From Bacteroides acidifaciens (GTDB lineage Bacteria; Bacteroidota; Bacteroidia; Bacteroidales; Bacteroidaceae), in assembly GCF_024623065.1 (NCBI RefSeq), contig NZ_JANJZR010000038.1:1-39654 (forward strand): 39,654 nucleotides of DNA. Reading direction: 5' to 3'. The notes under the pieces were generated by a model. The model made no database searches. It was not told where the DNA came from and saw only the letters and a list, made by a program, of their open reading frames with translations. Shown piece by piece: positions 26,033 to 34,436 of this stretch (position 1 is its first letter; the number at the start of each line of letters is the position of its first letter). Made by a program: the position numbers and the translations under genes.

Positions 26033-29000
26033 TTATAGAGTTAATGAAAGATTGAAAGATACGCTACGTGAAAACGGATAAGAAGTACCGCGTTCCTGCT
26101 TGATACTGGAAATGCGGAATATGTCATTCATGTAAGCATTGAGCCTCAGTGAACTGACTCCCACTTTACGGGCAATTTCCGGCTTGAATTCGTATCCTAC
26201 ACGCAATGATTCCAGTGTCAGTGTATTGTCTTTTTGCACGAAGCGTGAAGACATTGGAGTGGATTGTGAGTCGGCGATATTCTTGAACTTGGCAATGTCT
26301 CCCGGTTTCTGCCATCTGTCATAGAGTGCCCGTTTGTCTTGATTATACTTTAGCTGGCTTGTCGTGATGTTCTCCACCTTGTTGTATAATACGGAATTGA
26401 AAGAGTATCCCCCCATGCGATACCGGAAATCGAAATTCATGGAGAATCCTTTCCATGAGAAACTGCTGCCGAGAACACCTTCCACTTTAGGGCGGCTACT
26501 GCCGATGATCACTTCATCGTCATATGAAAAGTCATAGGTGAGTTCGCCGTTCTTTTTGATAAAGATTTCGCGTCCGGTTGCCGGGTCGATACCGGCGGAA
26601 CGGACTGCCCAGATGGCGTCAGGGTCGGCTCCGTCAAAGTAACGCTTGGTAGATTTGTTTTGCCCGTTCTGATCTCCTTCCCTGCCTGATGTGTTGAAAG
26701 ATTCCAGCCGGTTGCCTATCCCGTTTAGTTCGCTTGAACCGTGGCGGAGCGTTCCTCTGACTGACCACCAGAAGCGTTTGTCCATCTGCCGGATGATGTA
26801 ATAGGTGGCTTGTGCGTTGAAACCTTTGGTCGTTTGTTTTCCGAAGTTCTTATAGATGATATTGCCGGTTGCTCCGGTAGAGGCAGGCATGTCGATGCCG
26901 ATTAGTAGCGGGTCGGTGGTCTTGTAATAATAATCGCCGGTCAAAGTCAGGCGGTCGTTCAGTATTGTGATGTCGAAACCGATGTTCCGGTCGATAGTGG
27001 TCTGCCATTCCAAATCCGGATTGCCTAACTGTGCGAGTGATGTAGTCATTCCGAAATAATTGAATGAATTGAAGTTATAACGGAAAGTGGTGATGGTAGA
27101 CGATGAAGAGAAGTTCTGGTTGCCGGGATTACCGATAGAGGCACGGATTTTGAACATGGAGATGCCGTCGATGTTATCAGAAACAAATTTCTCATTGTGC
27201 AGGTTCCATGCCAGACCGACTGCCCAGGTTCCGATGTAATGCTTGTCTGTCCCGAATACGGATGAACCGTTGACGCGGTAGCTGAAATCAAGCAGGTAAC
27301 GGTTGTTGAAGGCATAGTTGCCGATAGCGTAGGCACTTACCGAACGGGAAGTGTTTTCGTAATAACTGGGGCTTCCGTTGTCCGGATAACCATTGGCAAA
27401 AGAAGGCAGTGTGAAGTCTCCTACCGGAAATCCGACAGCTGCGTATCCATGTGATTTGGAGTCGAGTTGGGACAGGTATCCTCCGGCGGCGATGTTGACA
27501 AGATGCGCCTTGTTGAAAGTCTTGCCGTAGGTTACCGTCAGTTCGCCTTCATACTTGTTGCTTTCCGTTTCGCCATAATTGTATGAACCGCGCTTGGTAA
27601 AATCCACCTTCGAGTAATCGCTGTCGAGAGGTGAGGTAAAAGCTTCCGTATTGCTGTTGGTATGGGTAATTCCGAACCGCGCACGTATTTTCATTGCCGC
27701 TATCGGAGTATACTCCATGATGAACTTGTCGGAGATGGAGAGGGATTTCCCTTTGTTATAACTGTTTTGTGCTGCGTTGTACAGAGGGTTGCCTGCTTCT
27801 ACATAGTCATTATATTCAAGCCATCTTTCCACCTCTCCGTTTTCATTATATTTCATGTAGTATGGGTTTGCGCCCGCATATTCGGAGAAGCCGACGATCG
27901 GGTTGCCGGAAGCCGTGTTGTCCATAGAGAACTTGTTGACAAACTGTAGTTTGTTGAGGCGGTAAGTCAGGTCGATGTTCCCGCTGAGGTTGTCGCGTTT
28001 GGATTCTTTCATAACACCGGTGATGCCGTTGTATGAAAGTCCCAGTCCGAACTGGAATGCACCTTCTCCGCCTTCCGCATATAGTGAGTGGCGGTGGTTG
28101 ATGCCGGTTCGTAGCGGTTCTGCAAGCCAGTAGGTATCTACTCCCCGTGCTACGTCTGCCAGTTTATTATTGTATAACTGATCCAGTTCGATTTGCTGGC
28201 TGGGGGTCGATGAGGTATATCTTCCGACCATTTGTTCGAACCGGAGTTTTTCCGAAGCATTCATCAGATTATAGCTTGAGAGGTCTGCCCATGATATATT
28301 TGCCGAACCATTGTAGGTAAGGTGAAGTTTTCCGGATTTGGGCCTGACTGTTTCCACTACTACAACACCGTTCGATGCTTTGGAACCATAGATGGCGGTA
28401 GAGGCAGCGTCTTTCAGTATAGTAATGGAAGCAACCCGGTTCATGTCGAGGTTGTAGATCGCTTCTAATGAGGATTCGAAGCCGTCAAGGATAAACAGCG
28501 GCTGGTTGGGGTCTTCTGCCAGTTCGTCGCGGGTACTGATCAGACTGGATTTTCCACGGATTTCAATGTCCGGCATCCGGTTCGGGTCGGAGCCGAATTC
28601 TCCGCTTTCCAATACATTGAATGCCGGGTCCAATGTTTTCAGACTGGAAATGACATTCTGCGTACCGACAGCTTTCAACTCGTCGGCAGTGAATGTGGAA
28701 GCCGAGCCGGTAAAACTTTCCCGCTTTTTGTTTACCACACCGGTGACGACCACTGCTTCCAGTTCGTTGACATCCTCTACCATCACTATTTTCAAGGTAC
28801 TTTCTCCGCCATACACGATGTGTTGCGGCTTCATGCCTATGGAAGTGAAGTTCAGCAGCGTGCCGTGTTTCAGCGGACTGGCGAATGCAAAATTACCGTC
28901 GATGTCGCTGACAGCTCCCTGTGTCTTGTCGCCTGTGAAAATGTTTACTCCCGGAATAGCTCTCCCTTCTTTATCCACCACATGCCCGCTGAGCAGTTTC

Positions 29001-29359
29001 TTTTCTTTTGCGGTATTCCGGGAAGGGATTGTGGTAATGACGATTGTTTTTTCCTTGATACTATATTGCAGTCCGGTTCCTGCCAGTAGCACGTCCATTG
29101 TTTGATTTATTCCGGCCTTTTGTATAGAGACGGATACACGGATTCCCTTCACCAATGAATTGTTGTAGAATAACTGGTAGTTGTATTCCTTGCTCAGTTT
29201 CTTCAATACCTCTTCCAATGGTTTCTGCTTGACCATGATTGTGATTCTCTCCTTCTGCCCGCTTTGCGCGTGTGCCTTGAATGGAGTCGCGAGGGATAAT
29301 GTGAAAGCTATCAGCATCACTAATCCTTGTAAAATAAACCTTTCTCTCATGCTTTTCAT
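26033..29359 (-). CDS. SusC/RagA TonB-linked outer-membrane transporter with STN domain (locus 2)
   Basis: 1108 residues. It has a signal peptide (about 1-31) and an STN domain (about 50-105, EEVLKKLSKEYNYQLFYN and TGLQYSIKEKTIVIT). A carboxypeptidase-regulatory-like domain follows (GHVVDKEGRAIPGVNIFTGD), then the plug (TILKDAASTAIYGSKASNGV) and a beta barrel. It closely parallels the locus 1 SusC in the STN and regulatory-like domains but diverges in plug and barrel, as expected for paralogues with different cargo. A second in-frame ATG nine bases downstream (MRERFIL) could be the true start. The gap to the fecR-like stop is only 24 bases. Confidence 0.95.
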   Translation of the reverse strand: MKSMRERFILQGLVMLIAFTLSLATPFKAHAQSGQKERITIMVKQKPLEEVLKKLSKEYNYQLFYNNSLVKGIRVSVSIQKAGINQTMDVLLAGTGLQYSIKEKTIVITTIPSRNTAKEKKLLSGHVVDKEGRAIPGVNIFTGDKTQGAVSDIDGNFAFASPLKHGTLLNFTSIGMKPQHIVYGGESTLKIVMVEDVNELEAVVVTGVVNKKRESFTGSASTFTADELKAVGTQNVISSLKTLDPAFNVLESGEFGSDPNRMPDIEIRGKSSLISTRDELAEDPNQPLFILDGFESSLEAIYNLDMNRVASITILKDAASTAIYGSKASNGVVVVETVRPKSGKLHLTYNGSANISWADLSSYNLMNASEKLRFEQMVGRYTSSTPSQQIELDQLYNNKLADVARGVDTYWLAEPLRTGINHRHSLYAEGGEGAFQFGLGLSYNGITGVMKESKRDNLSGNIDLTYRLNKLQFVNKFSMDNTASGNPIVGFSEYAGANPYYMKYNENGEVERWLEYNDYVEAGNPLYNAAQNSYNKGKSLSISDKFIMEYTPIAAMKIRARFGITHTNSNTEAFTSPLDSDYSKVDFTKRGSYNYGETESNKYEGELTVTYGKTFNKAHLVNIAAGGYLSQLDSKSHGYAAVGFPVGDFTLPSFANGYPDNGSPSYYENTSRSVSAYAIGNYAFNNRYLLDFSYRVNGSSVFGTDKHYIGTWAVGLAWNLHNEKFVSDNIDGISMFKIRASIGNPGNQNFSSSSTITTFRYNFNSFNYFGMTTSLAQLGNPDLEWQTTIDRNIGFDITILNDRLTLTGDYYYKTTDPLLIGIDMPASTGATGNIIYKNFGKQTTKGFNAQATYYIIRQMDKRFWWSVRGTLRHGSSELNGIGNRLESFNTSGREGDQNGQNKSTKRYFDGADPDAIWAVRSAGIDPATGREIFIKKNGELTYDFSYDDEVIIGSSRPKVEGVLGSSFSWKGFSMNFDFRYRMGGYSFNSVLYNKVENITTSQLKYNQDKRALYDRWQKPGDIAKFKNIADSQSTPMSSRFVQKDNTLTLESLRVGYEFKPEIARKVGVSSLRLNAYMNDIFRISSIKQERGTSYPFSRSVSFNLSLTL

Positions 29360-29383
29360 TTTTTTATAAATTAGACTTGGGTG

Positions 29384-30529
29384 TTAATTCTTTCTTTCTA
29401 CATCTATTTTTTTATCGGCTTGTATGTCGAATTCAAGCTCGTCGGTCATGCGGAGAGCATCCAGTATTTTGACAAGAGGCTGTTTGCGCGACAGTATGCC
29501 TGTGTAGCGTACGTTTTTTATTTTTTCGTCGACGCTGATGTTTACATTGTACCAGCGTGATATTTTATGCATGATATTCTCAATTGTTTCATTATAGAAA
29601 ATGAATTGGTCTTCTGTCCAGTCGGTAACAGTTGACAGGTCGGTGTCGGTCACCGTATATTCCTGTTCGTCTTTCCGGAAAGTGAACAGTTGTCCGGGGA
29701 GTAGTTCGGCCAACAGTTGCTTTTCTTTATAGACACTGATTATACCTTCAACAAGCGCAATGCTTATTTCGTTTTCCTCTTCATAAGCTTTGACGTTGAA
29801 GGCAGTTCCGGTTACTTGTACGTCCAAGGTTCCAAGGTGGACAATGAACGGGTTGTCTTTATCTGCTTTTACTTTCAGGTAGGCTTCTCCTGCCAGTTGG
29901 ATCTGCCTTGCCTGCTTTGTGAAATGAGTGGGGAATAATAATTCGGAAGCGGCATTTATCTGTACAATAGACCCGTCCTCCAGAGTCAGTACCTGTTCGG
30001 CTCCTGTCGGTACGACGAGCCTGTTGAGTTGCAGGTCTTGTTCCACGGTGATTGTAATATCTTTCTTGCCATCGCTTGTGCTGCTGATAAGCTGATTGTC
30101 GACCACAGACAGGCGGCTTTCTTTTAATGTCACCGTCCTGTTGTCGCAGGTGATGATGGAAGAAGGTTCTTTTCCGGGGACGGTGGATGCCCATCGGACA
30201 GCTTCTCTTTCCTCTTTCTGCCATAACCATAAAGAGGTCAGGGCAACAGCCAATATGAGAGAGGCGGCTATGCCGGATGTGCGGATGAAGAGTTTCCGTG
30301 ATGGGGAGATGCGTTGGTGTATGTTGCGCAGGGGGCCTTCCAGCTCGATGGAATCACGGAATTTCATCTCTTCGGCCAACCTCTGCTGTTGCTGTAGTTC
30401 TTTATACAACCCGGCAGAATTCTTCTTCCACTCCTTCACCAAGCGGGAAGTCGAGTCCTTGCCTGTGCAGATTTCCTTGCTGATTTCTTCTGCAATCTGT
30501 ATGCTTTCTTTATACTTATTTATATCCAT
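29384..30529 (-). CDS. FecR-family anti-sigma factor (locus 2)
   Basis: A 381-residue inner-membrane anti-sigma factor, collinear with the locus 1 protein. The cytoplasmic N terminus (KESIQIAEEISKEICTGKDSTSRLVKEWKK) is followed by a membrane helix at about 85-104 (TSGIAASLILAVALTSLWLW). The periplasmic FecR domain has VPTGAEQVLTLEDGSIVQIN and GEAYLKVKADK. The C-terminal DUF4974-type domain has YTGILSRKQPLVKILDALRMTDELEFDI. It would hold the locus 2 sigma until the SusC STN domain signals substrate. The sigma-binding N terminus is strongly similar to that of locus 1. Confidence 0.94.
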   Translation of the reverse strand: MDINKYKESIQIAEEISKEICTGKDSTSRLVKEWKKNSAGLYKELQQQQRLAEEMKFRDSIELEGPLRNIHQRISPSRKLFIRTSGIAASLILAVALTSLWLWQKEEREAVRWASTVPGKEPSSIITCDNRTVTLKESRLSVVDNQLISSTSDGKKDITITVEQDLQLNRLVVPTGAEQVLTLEDGSIVQINAASELLFPTHFTKQARQIQLAGEAYLKVKADKDNPFIVHLGTLDVQVTGTAFNVKAYEEENEISIALVEGIISVYKEKQLLAELLPGQLFTFRKDEQEYTVTDTDLSTVTDWTEDQFIFYNETIENIMHKISRWYNVNISVDEKIKNVRYTGILSRKQPLVKILDALRMTDELEFDIQADKKIDVERKN

Positions 30530-30606
30530 TGACGGTGATAAATTAAGAGTTCTTATATCTTAAAAACACGCAACCTTGGAATGAGTATGAAGTAGAAGTT
30601 GTTTTT

Positions 30607-31170
30607 TTATAAAATAAGCAATAGAAATCTTAATTCTTCCAATTCTGCGCGCAGGCGGGCGTATGCGTGCATTTTATGTGTTTTTACAGTAGGTACGGAT
30701 AATGAGAGCAGATCTGCTATTTCCTGATTTGACTTATTCTGGAGAGAAAGCAGGATAACTTCCTGTTCACGCGGGGTAAGTTCTTTGATTTTCTTGTGTA
30801 TCATGCAGGAGACTTCTTCCCGGATAACGCTTTCCTGGATGAATTCTTCGCTTTGTATTTTTTTCAGCTGGCTCTCCGCATATCGGCTTTTCACCTCTTC
30901 GTGTCTCAGGTAGTTGAGGATACGATTGGAAATGGAGCGGTAGAAGAAAGCCTTGATTGTGAGAATGGAAGTGAAATTCATCCGCTGTTCCCAAAAGCTG
31001 ACAAATACATCCTGAACAATGTCGCGCGCTTCCTCTTCGTTCAGACAATACCGGCAGGCAAAGGAGACGAAAACAGCGTAGTATTGATTGAAAAAGACAT
31101 CAAGGTCTTTTTTATTGCGCACTCCTTTGTCTGCAATATTGTCTATATATTTTTGCTCATTTGTTATCAT
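30607..31170 (-). CDS. ECF RNA polymerase sigma factor (locus 2)
   Basis: 187 residues, the same length as the locus 1 sigma. Region 2 has FACRYCLNEEEARDIVQDVFVSFWEQR and YRSISNRILNYLRH. Region 4 has TPREQEVILLSLQNKSNQEIADLLSLSVPTVKTHKMHAY. The recognition helix differs from the locus 1 protein by one Ser/Thr change, so both sigmas probably recognise the same promoter sequence and could activate each other's genes. The 77-base gap to the fecR-like gene matches locus 1. The ATG follows an exact -7 element. Confidence 0.94.
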   Translation of the reverse strand: MITNEQKYIDNIADKGVRNKKDLDVFFNQYYAVFVSFACRYCLNEEEARDIVQDVFVSFWEQRMNFTSILTIKAFFYRSISNRILNYLRHEEVKSRYAESQLKKIQSEEFIQESVIREEVSCMIHKKIKELTPREQEVILLSLQNKSNQEIADLLSLSVPTVKTHKMHAYARLRAELEELRFLLLIL

Positions 31171-31186
31171 TGGAGAATATTTGAAA

Positions 31187-31194
31187 CAAAAATA
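31187..31194 (-). promoter_or_regulatory. Promoter -7 element of sigma factor 2
   Basis: The - strand reads TATTTTTG, an exact TAnnTTTG match, giving a leader of about 10-13 bases. The distance to the ATG is like that of sigma factor 1. Confidence 0.55.
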
Positions 31195-31276
31195 CTTATT
31201 TCTTTATAAAGAAAGCACTTTTTGAATAAATTCTCCTGTTTTTTATGGATTTTTGCTGCTCTTCTTTTTTGCCGGC

Positions 31277-32653
31277 TCACAGTTCCACCTCAATGGCTGC
31301 CGGATAGATCCGCTGTGGGTCGAAGAAGGTGGCGCAACTGTTTGCCATGTGTTTCAGGTCGGGTTTCACTTTGCCCTGGAACACTTGCTTGCCGTTCACC
31401 GTCACGGTCACTTTTTGTTTCAAGTCTACCAGTTCGCTATTGAGGTAGACAATCACCTTTCCTTTGGTGGCGGGGGTATAATGTTTCTTGAATTTCAGTT
31501 CGATACCCCAGTGCGGGTCTTTCTGGATGACTTCGTAGGCTACGTTGTCCACATTCAGTGTGATGCGATTGTCTTCGATGGTCATTTCGTAGCGGGTGCG
31601 GGCGTCTGCGTCGGGGCGTTCTTTCACCACGAGGTTGTAGAACCCTTTGCGGTGTAGTCCGTCCATTTCGAAGTCTTCCCACAGTACGTATTTCGGATAT
31701 GGATTGCGGGTGTATTGTTTCAGCCACGGGGTGGTGAGGCGGTAGTCGATTGAATGTCCCATATTGGGAATCAATTCTATGCGGTGGGTGAACAATCCTG
31801 GATGTTCCTTTTGCAGATGTTCAAACTCGTTTTTGACGTAACCCGTCAGCATGTTGCGGTAAAAGCCGCGGTCTACGGCTCCCGTGAGCAGCGAGAAGGC
31901 GATGTTGGCGCAGTTCTCGGCGGGGGCATTCTTCAAGGGTTCGCCGCCTGCCATGGGGCCTGCTCCGGCAAGGTAATCGGCATAGAAAGAGGCAAGGCGC
32001 TGGCTGCCATATCCGCCCTCGGAGATGCCGAAGATATACACTCTGTCCGGGTTGATGTGGCCCGATACTAACGACTGGCGCAATAGTTTCTCCCAGGCAT
32101 ATTGCTTGGATTTCTGCCACCAGCGGTAGTAGCTTCCTTCGTTGGGGATTTGCGGAATGAAGTAGGCGGACGGTGCGTCGTCGAACATCCGGCATATTTT
32201 AAGTCCTGTGTCCCATTCTGCGGCTTTCGGCCCCGATCCGTGCGTATAGATAAACAGCGGATAGCCTTCATCGGGCTTCGTGGTGCCCTTCGTCCCCCAG
32301 TAGTAGGGCATCACGGCTTTCGGTTCCAGTTCGGGGGGAAGATTCCACTGGCTGCATGTCTTGTCGGACAGGGGTTGTAGCGGGATTAGTTTCTCTTCGT
32401 CCAAGCGTTCGTTTGCCGTTCGCCATGCGTTCCACACTAATTGGCGGTATTGTTCCACTTTCGCAAGGCTGAATTGTTTCCCTTTTTCGAAAGTGTGATT
32501 CTTGTCCGGTGATGTCAGACAAGTGGAGAAATAGTTGAGAAGTGCGGTGTTGTCCTTGCCCGCATTGTTGGCGGTGGCGGTGTTGCTTCCTGTTGTCAGA
32601 CAGAAGAGCAGTCCGCATAAGGCGGCGTTGCGCATAACATTCATAGCTTTCAT
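31277..32653 (-). CDS. Secreted alpha/beta hydrolase (putative esterase/peptidase)
   Basis: 458 residues with a signal peptide (about 1-28). The alpha/beta hydrolase core has the oxyanion segment YTHGSG (about 136-141) and the nucleophile elbow GISEGG with Ser211. A candidate acid is Asp261 in TGAVDRGF and a candidate His is His300 in IPNMGHSIDY. A C-terminal beta-rich region (about 345-458) holds TVTVNGKQVFQGKVKPDL and resembles a carbohydrate- or protein-interaction domain. The substrate is unknown: esterase, acyl hydrolase or prolyl-oligopeptidase-like activity all fit. It is co-directional with and upstream of the locus 2 sigma gene but separated by a gap holding the sigma promoter, so membership in the locus is uncertain. 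Confidence 0.82.
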   Translation of the reverse strand: MKAMNVMRNAALCGLLFCLTTGSNTATANNAGKDNTALLNYFSTCLTSPDKNHTFEKGKQFSLAKVEQYRQLVWNAWRTANERLDEEKLIPLQPLSDKTCSQWNLPPELEPKAVMPYYWGTKGTTKPDEGYPLFIYTHGSGPKAAEWDTGLKICRMFDDAPSAYFIPQIPNEGSYYRWWQKSKQYAWEKLLRQSLVSGHINPDRVYIFGISEGGYGSQRLASFYADYLAGAGPMAGGEPLKNAPAENCANIAFSLLTGAVDRGFYRNMLTGYVKNEFEHLQKEHPGLFTHRIELIPNMGHSIDYRLTTPWLKQYTRNPYPKYVLWEDFEMDGLHRKGFYNLVVKERPDADARTRYEMTIEDNRITLNVDNVAYEVIQKDPHWGIELKFKKHYTPATKGKVIVYLNSELVDLKQKVTVTVNGKQVFQGKVKPDLKHMANSCATFFDPQRIYPAAIEVEL

Positions 32654-32767
32654 AGTGTCATTTTGATTTTTATATATTGATTTTACTTTGTTTCTGCTGC
32701 CTGTCGCCTCTGTCGGTAGTTGTTCAGTGGATGTTTATCAATACACTGTCAGAAGTGTTGACGGCAG

Positions 32768-32775
32768 CAAAAGTA
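32768..32775 (-). promoter_or_regulatory. Candidate -7 element of the hydrolase gene
   Basis: The - strand reads TACTTTTG, an exact TAnnTTTG match, but it implies a leader of about 105 bases before the ATG at 32653. Confidence 0.35.
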
Positions 32776-32826
32776 TGGATTTACTTTGAAATGCAAAACT
32801 TTTCTAAACATTTTCTTTACCGCTAC

Positions 32827-32857
32827 TTTGTTGCGTCATATGTTTTGGATAGTTTTG
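32827..32857 (+). promoter_or_regulatory. Promoter of dacB
   Basis: TTTG at 32827-32830 and TAGTTTTG at 32850-32857 are separated by 19 bases, matching both the -33 and -7 Bacteroidota elements. The leader is about 25 bases to the ATG at 32889. Confidence 0.65.
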
Positions 32858-32888
32858 CAGGCAATTGTCTCTAAACGCATATTAATGT

Positions 32889-34295
32889 ATGAAGAAAGGT
32901 CTTTTACTCGTCACGTTGTCCGTCTGTCTGTTGCCCTTGTGGGCGCAAAGAGATTTCTCGGAGATAGATTCGCTTATCAAGAAGATGCTTCCCGAAGCGT
33001 CCGAAGTCGGCATATCCGTTTATGACCTGACGGCGAAGAAGCCGTTGTACAATTACCGTGCGGAGAAACTCTCCCGCCCTGCCTCTACCATGAAACTGCT
33101 GACGGCTATTACCGCCCTTTCCCGTCCCGACGCGAACGAGCCTTTCCGTACGGAAGTATGGCACGATGGCGTGATAGAGCATGATACACTGCAAGGCAAC
33201 CTGTATGTAGTAGGCGGGTTCGACCCCGAATTTGACAGTCAGGCGATGGATTCGTTGATAGCAGAAGTAATCACTTTCCCTTTCTCCGTGATTAACGGGC
33301 AGGTGTATGGCGATGTCTCGATGAAAGACTCCCTCTATTGGGGGCATGGATGGGCGTGGGACGATACCCCTGCGGGCTATCAGCCTTATCTGTCCCCGCT
33401 CATGTTCTGCAAGGGAACGGTGCAGATTTCCGTTGTTCCCTCCACCGTTCAGGGGGATACGGCAAGCGTTTCCTGCCAGCCTGTATCGTCTTATTACACC
33501 CTGGCCAACCGGACAAAAACACGCACTTCTTCTGCCGGAAAGTTCTCTTTCTCAAGAGACTGGCTGACGAACGGGAATAATCTCGTTGTTTCGGGCAATG
33601 TAGCCTCTATCCGAAAAGATAATGTCAATATCTATGATTCTCCCGCTTTTTTTATGCACACTTTCCTCGAGCGTCTCCATGCGAAAGGAATCACTACCCC
33701 CCAGTCTTATGCATTTGCCGAATTGCCGCGCGACAGCGTACAGGTGGAACGGATGGCAGGATGGAATACGTCGGTACAAAAAGTCCTGAACCAATTGATG
33801 AAAGAGAGCGACAACCTCAATGCGGAAGCATTCCTCTGCCGCCTCGGGGCACAGGCGACGGGAAAGAAGCTGGTGGCTGCCGAAGACGGAATCGTAGAAA
33901 TCATGAAGTTAATCCGCCGCCTGGGGCACGACCCGAAGGACTATAAGATTGCGGACGGTTGCGGACTCTCCAATTATAATTACCTCTCTCCCGCCCTGCT
34001 GGTCGACTTCTTGAAATATGCGTATTCGCGGACGGGAATCTTTCAGAGACTCTATAAGTCTCTCCCCGTAGGCGGTGTGGACGGCACATTGAAAAACAGG
34101 ATGAAGGGTGCGCCCGTCTTTCGGAATGTGCATGCCAAGACAGGCTCGTTCACTGCCATCAATGCGCTTGCAGGCTACCTGCGGATGAAGGACGGACACG
34201 AAGCGGCGTTTGCCATTATGAACCAGAACGTACTTTCGGCTGCTAAGGCAAGGGCGTTTCAGGATAAGGTCTGCGAGGTGATTATCGGACGGTAA
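32889..34295 (+). CDS. dacB: D-alanyl-D-alanine carboxypeptidase/endopeptidase (PBP4 type, S13)
   Basis: A 468-residue exported penicillin-binding protein that trims peptidoglycan cross-links in the periplasm. It has a signal peptide (about 1-19, ending LWAQ). The S13 active-site set is complete: Ser66-x-x-Lys69 in ASTMKLLTA, Ser307-Asp-Asn309 in KESDNLNAEAF, and Lys417-Thr-Gly in HAKTGSF. The SxxK and SxN motifs are separated by the long insert typical of class C low-mass PBPs. It is divergent from the hydrolase gene and has a well-formed promoter. Its last 47 codons have a diverged second copy at 20487-20630. Confidence 0.94.
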   Translation: MKKGLLLVTLSVCLLPLWAQRDFSEIDSLIKKMLPEASEVGISVYDLTAKKPLYNYRAEKLSRPASTMKLLTAITALSRPDANEPFRTEVWHDGVIEHDTLQGNLYVVGGFDPEFDSQAMDSLIAEVITFPFSVINGQVYGDVSMKDSLYWGHGWAWDDTPAGYQPYLSPLMFCKGTVQISVVPSTVQGDTASVSCQPVSSYYTLANRTKTRTSSAGKFSFSRDWLTNGNNLVVSGNVASIRKDNVNIYDSPAFFMHTFLERLHAKGITTPQSYAFAELPRDSVQVERMAGWNTSVQKVLNQLMKESDNLNAEAFLCRLGAQATGKKLVAAEDGIVEIMKLIRRLGHDPKDYKIADGCGLSNYNYLSPALLVDFLKYAYSRTGIFQRLYKSLPVGGVDGTLKNRMKGAPVFRNVHAKTGSFTAINALAGYLRMKDGHEAAFAIMNQNVLSAAKARAFQDKVCEVIIGR

Positions 34296-34337
34296 CTTGG
34301 ATGCTTCTGCCGATGGTTTGAGATGATATAAAAAGAA

Positions 34338-34394
34338 AATTGTATTCTCTAATATACAAAAACACATGGATTTTGTTTACCAGAGAATACAATT
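34338..34394. terminator. Long-loop inverted repeat between dacB and the CoA-transferase gene
   Basis: AATTGTATTCTCT (34338-34350) pairs perfectly with AGAGAATACAATT (34382-34394) across a 31-base loop. A second small palindrome, CAGGAT/ATCCTG, lies at 34410-34428, just past the CoA-transferase stop. The large element may end both convergent genes; its AT-rich stem and long loop are unusual for a terminator. Confidence 0.5.
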
Positions 34395-34436
34395 ATAGTT
34401 TGTATAGAGCAGGATTCTGTATATCCTGTGTTCTAT

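Noticed and set aside
11032..31170. Classical polysaccharide utilisation loci
   Set aside because: SusC and SusD are present but no glycoside hydrolase, polysaccharide lyase, sulfatase or hybrid two-component sensor lies in either locus; the GH95 gene is more than 8 kb away past housekeeping genes.
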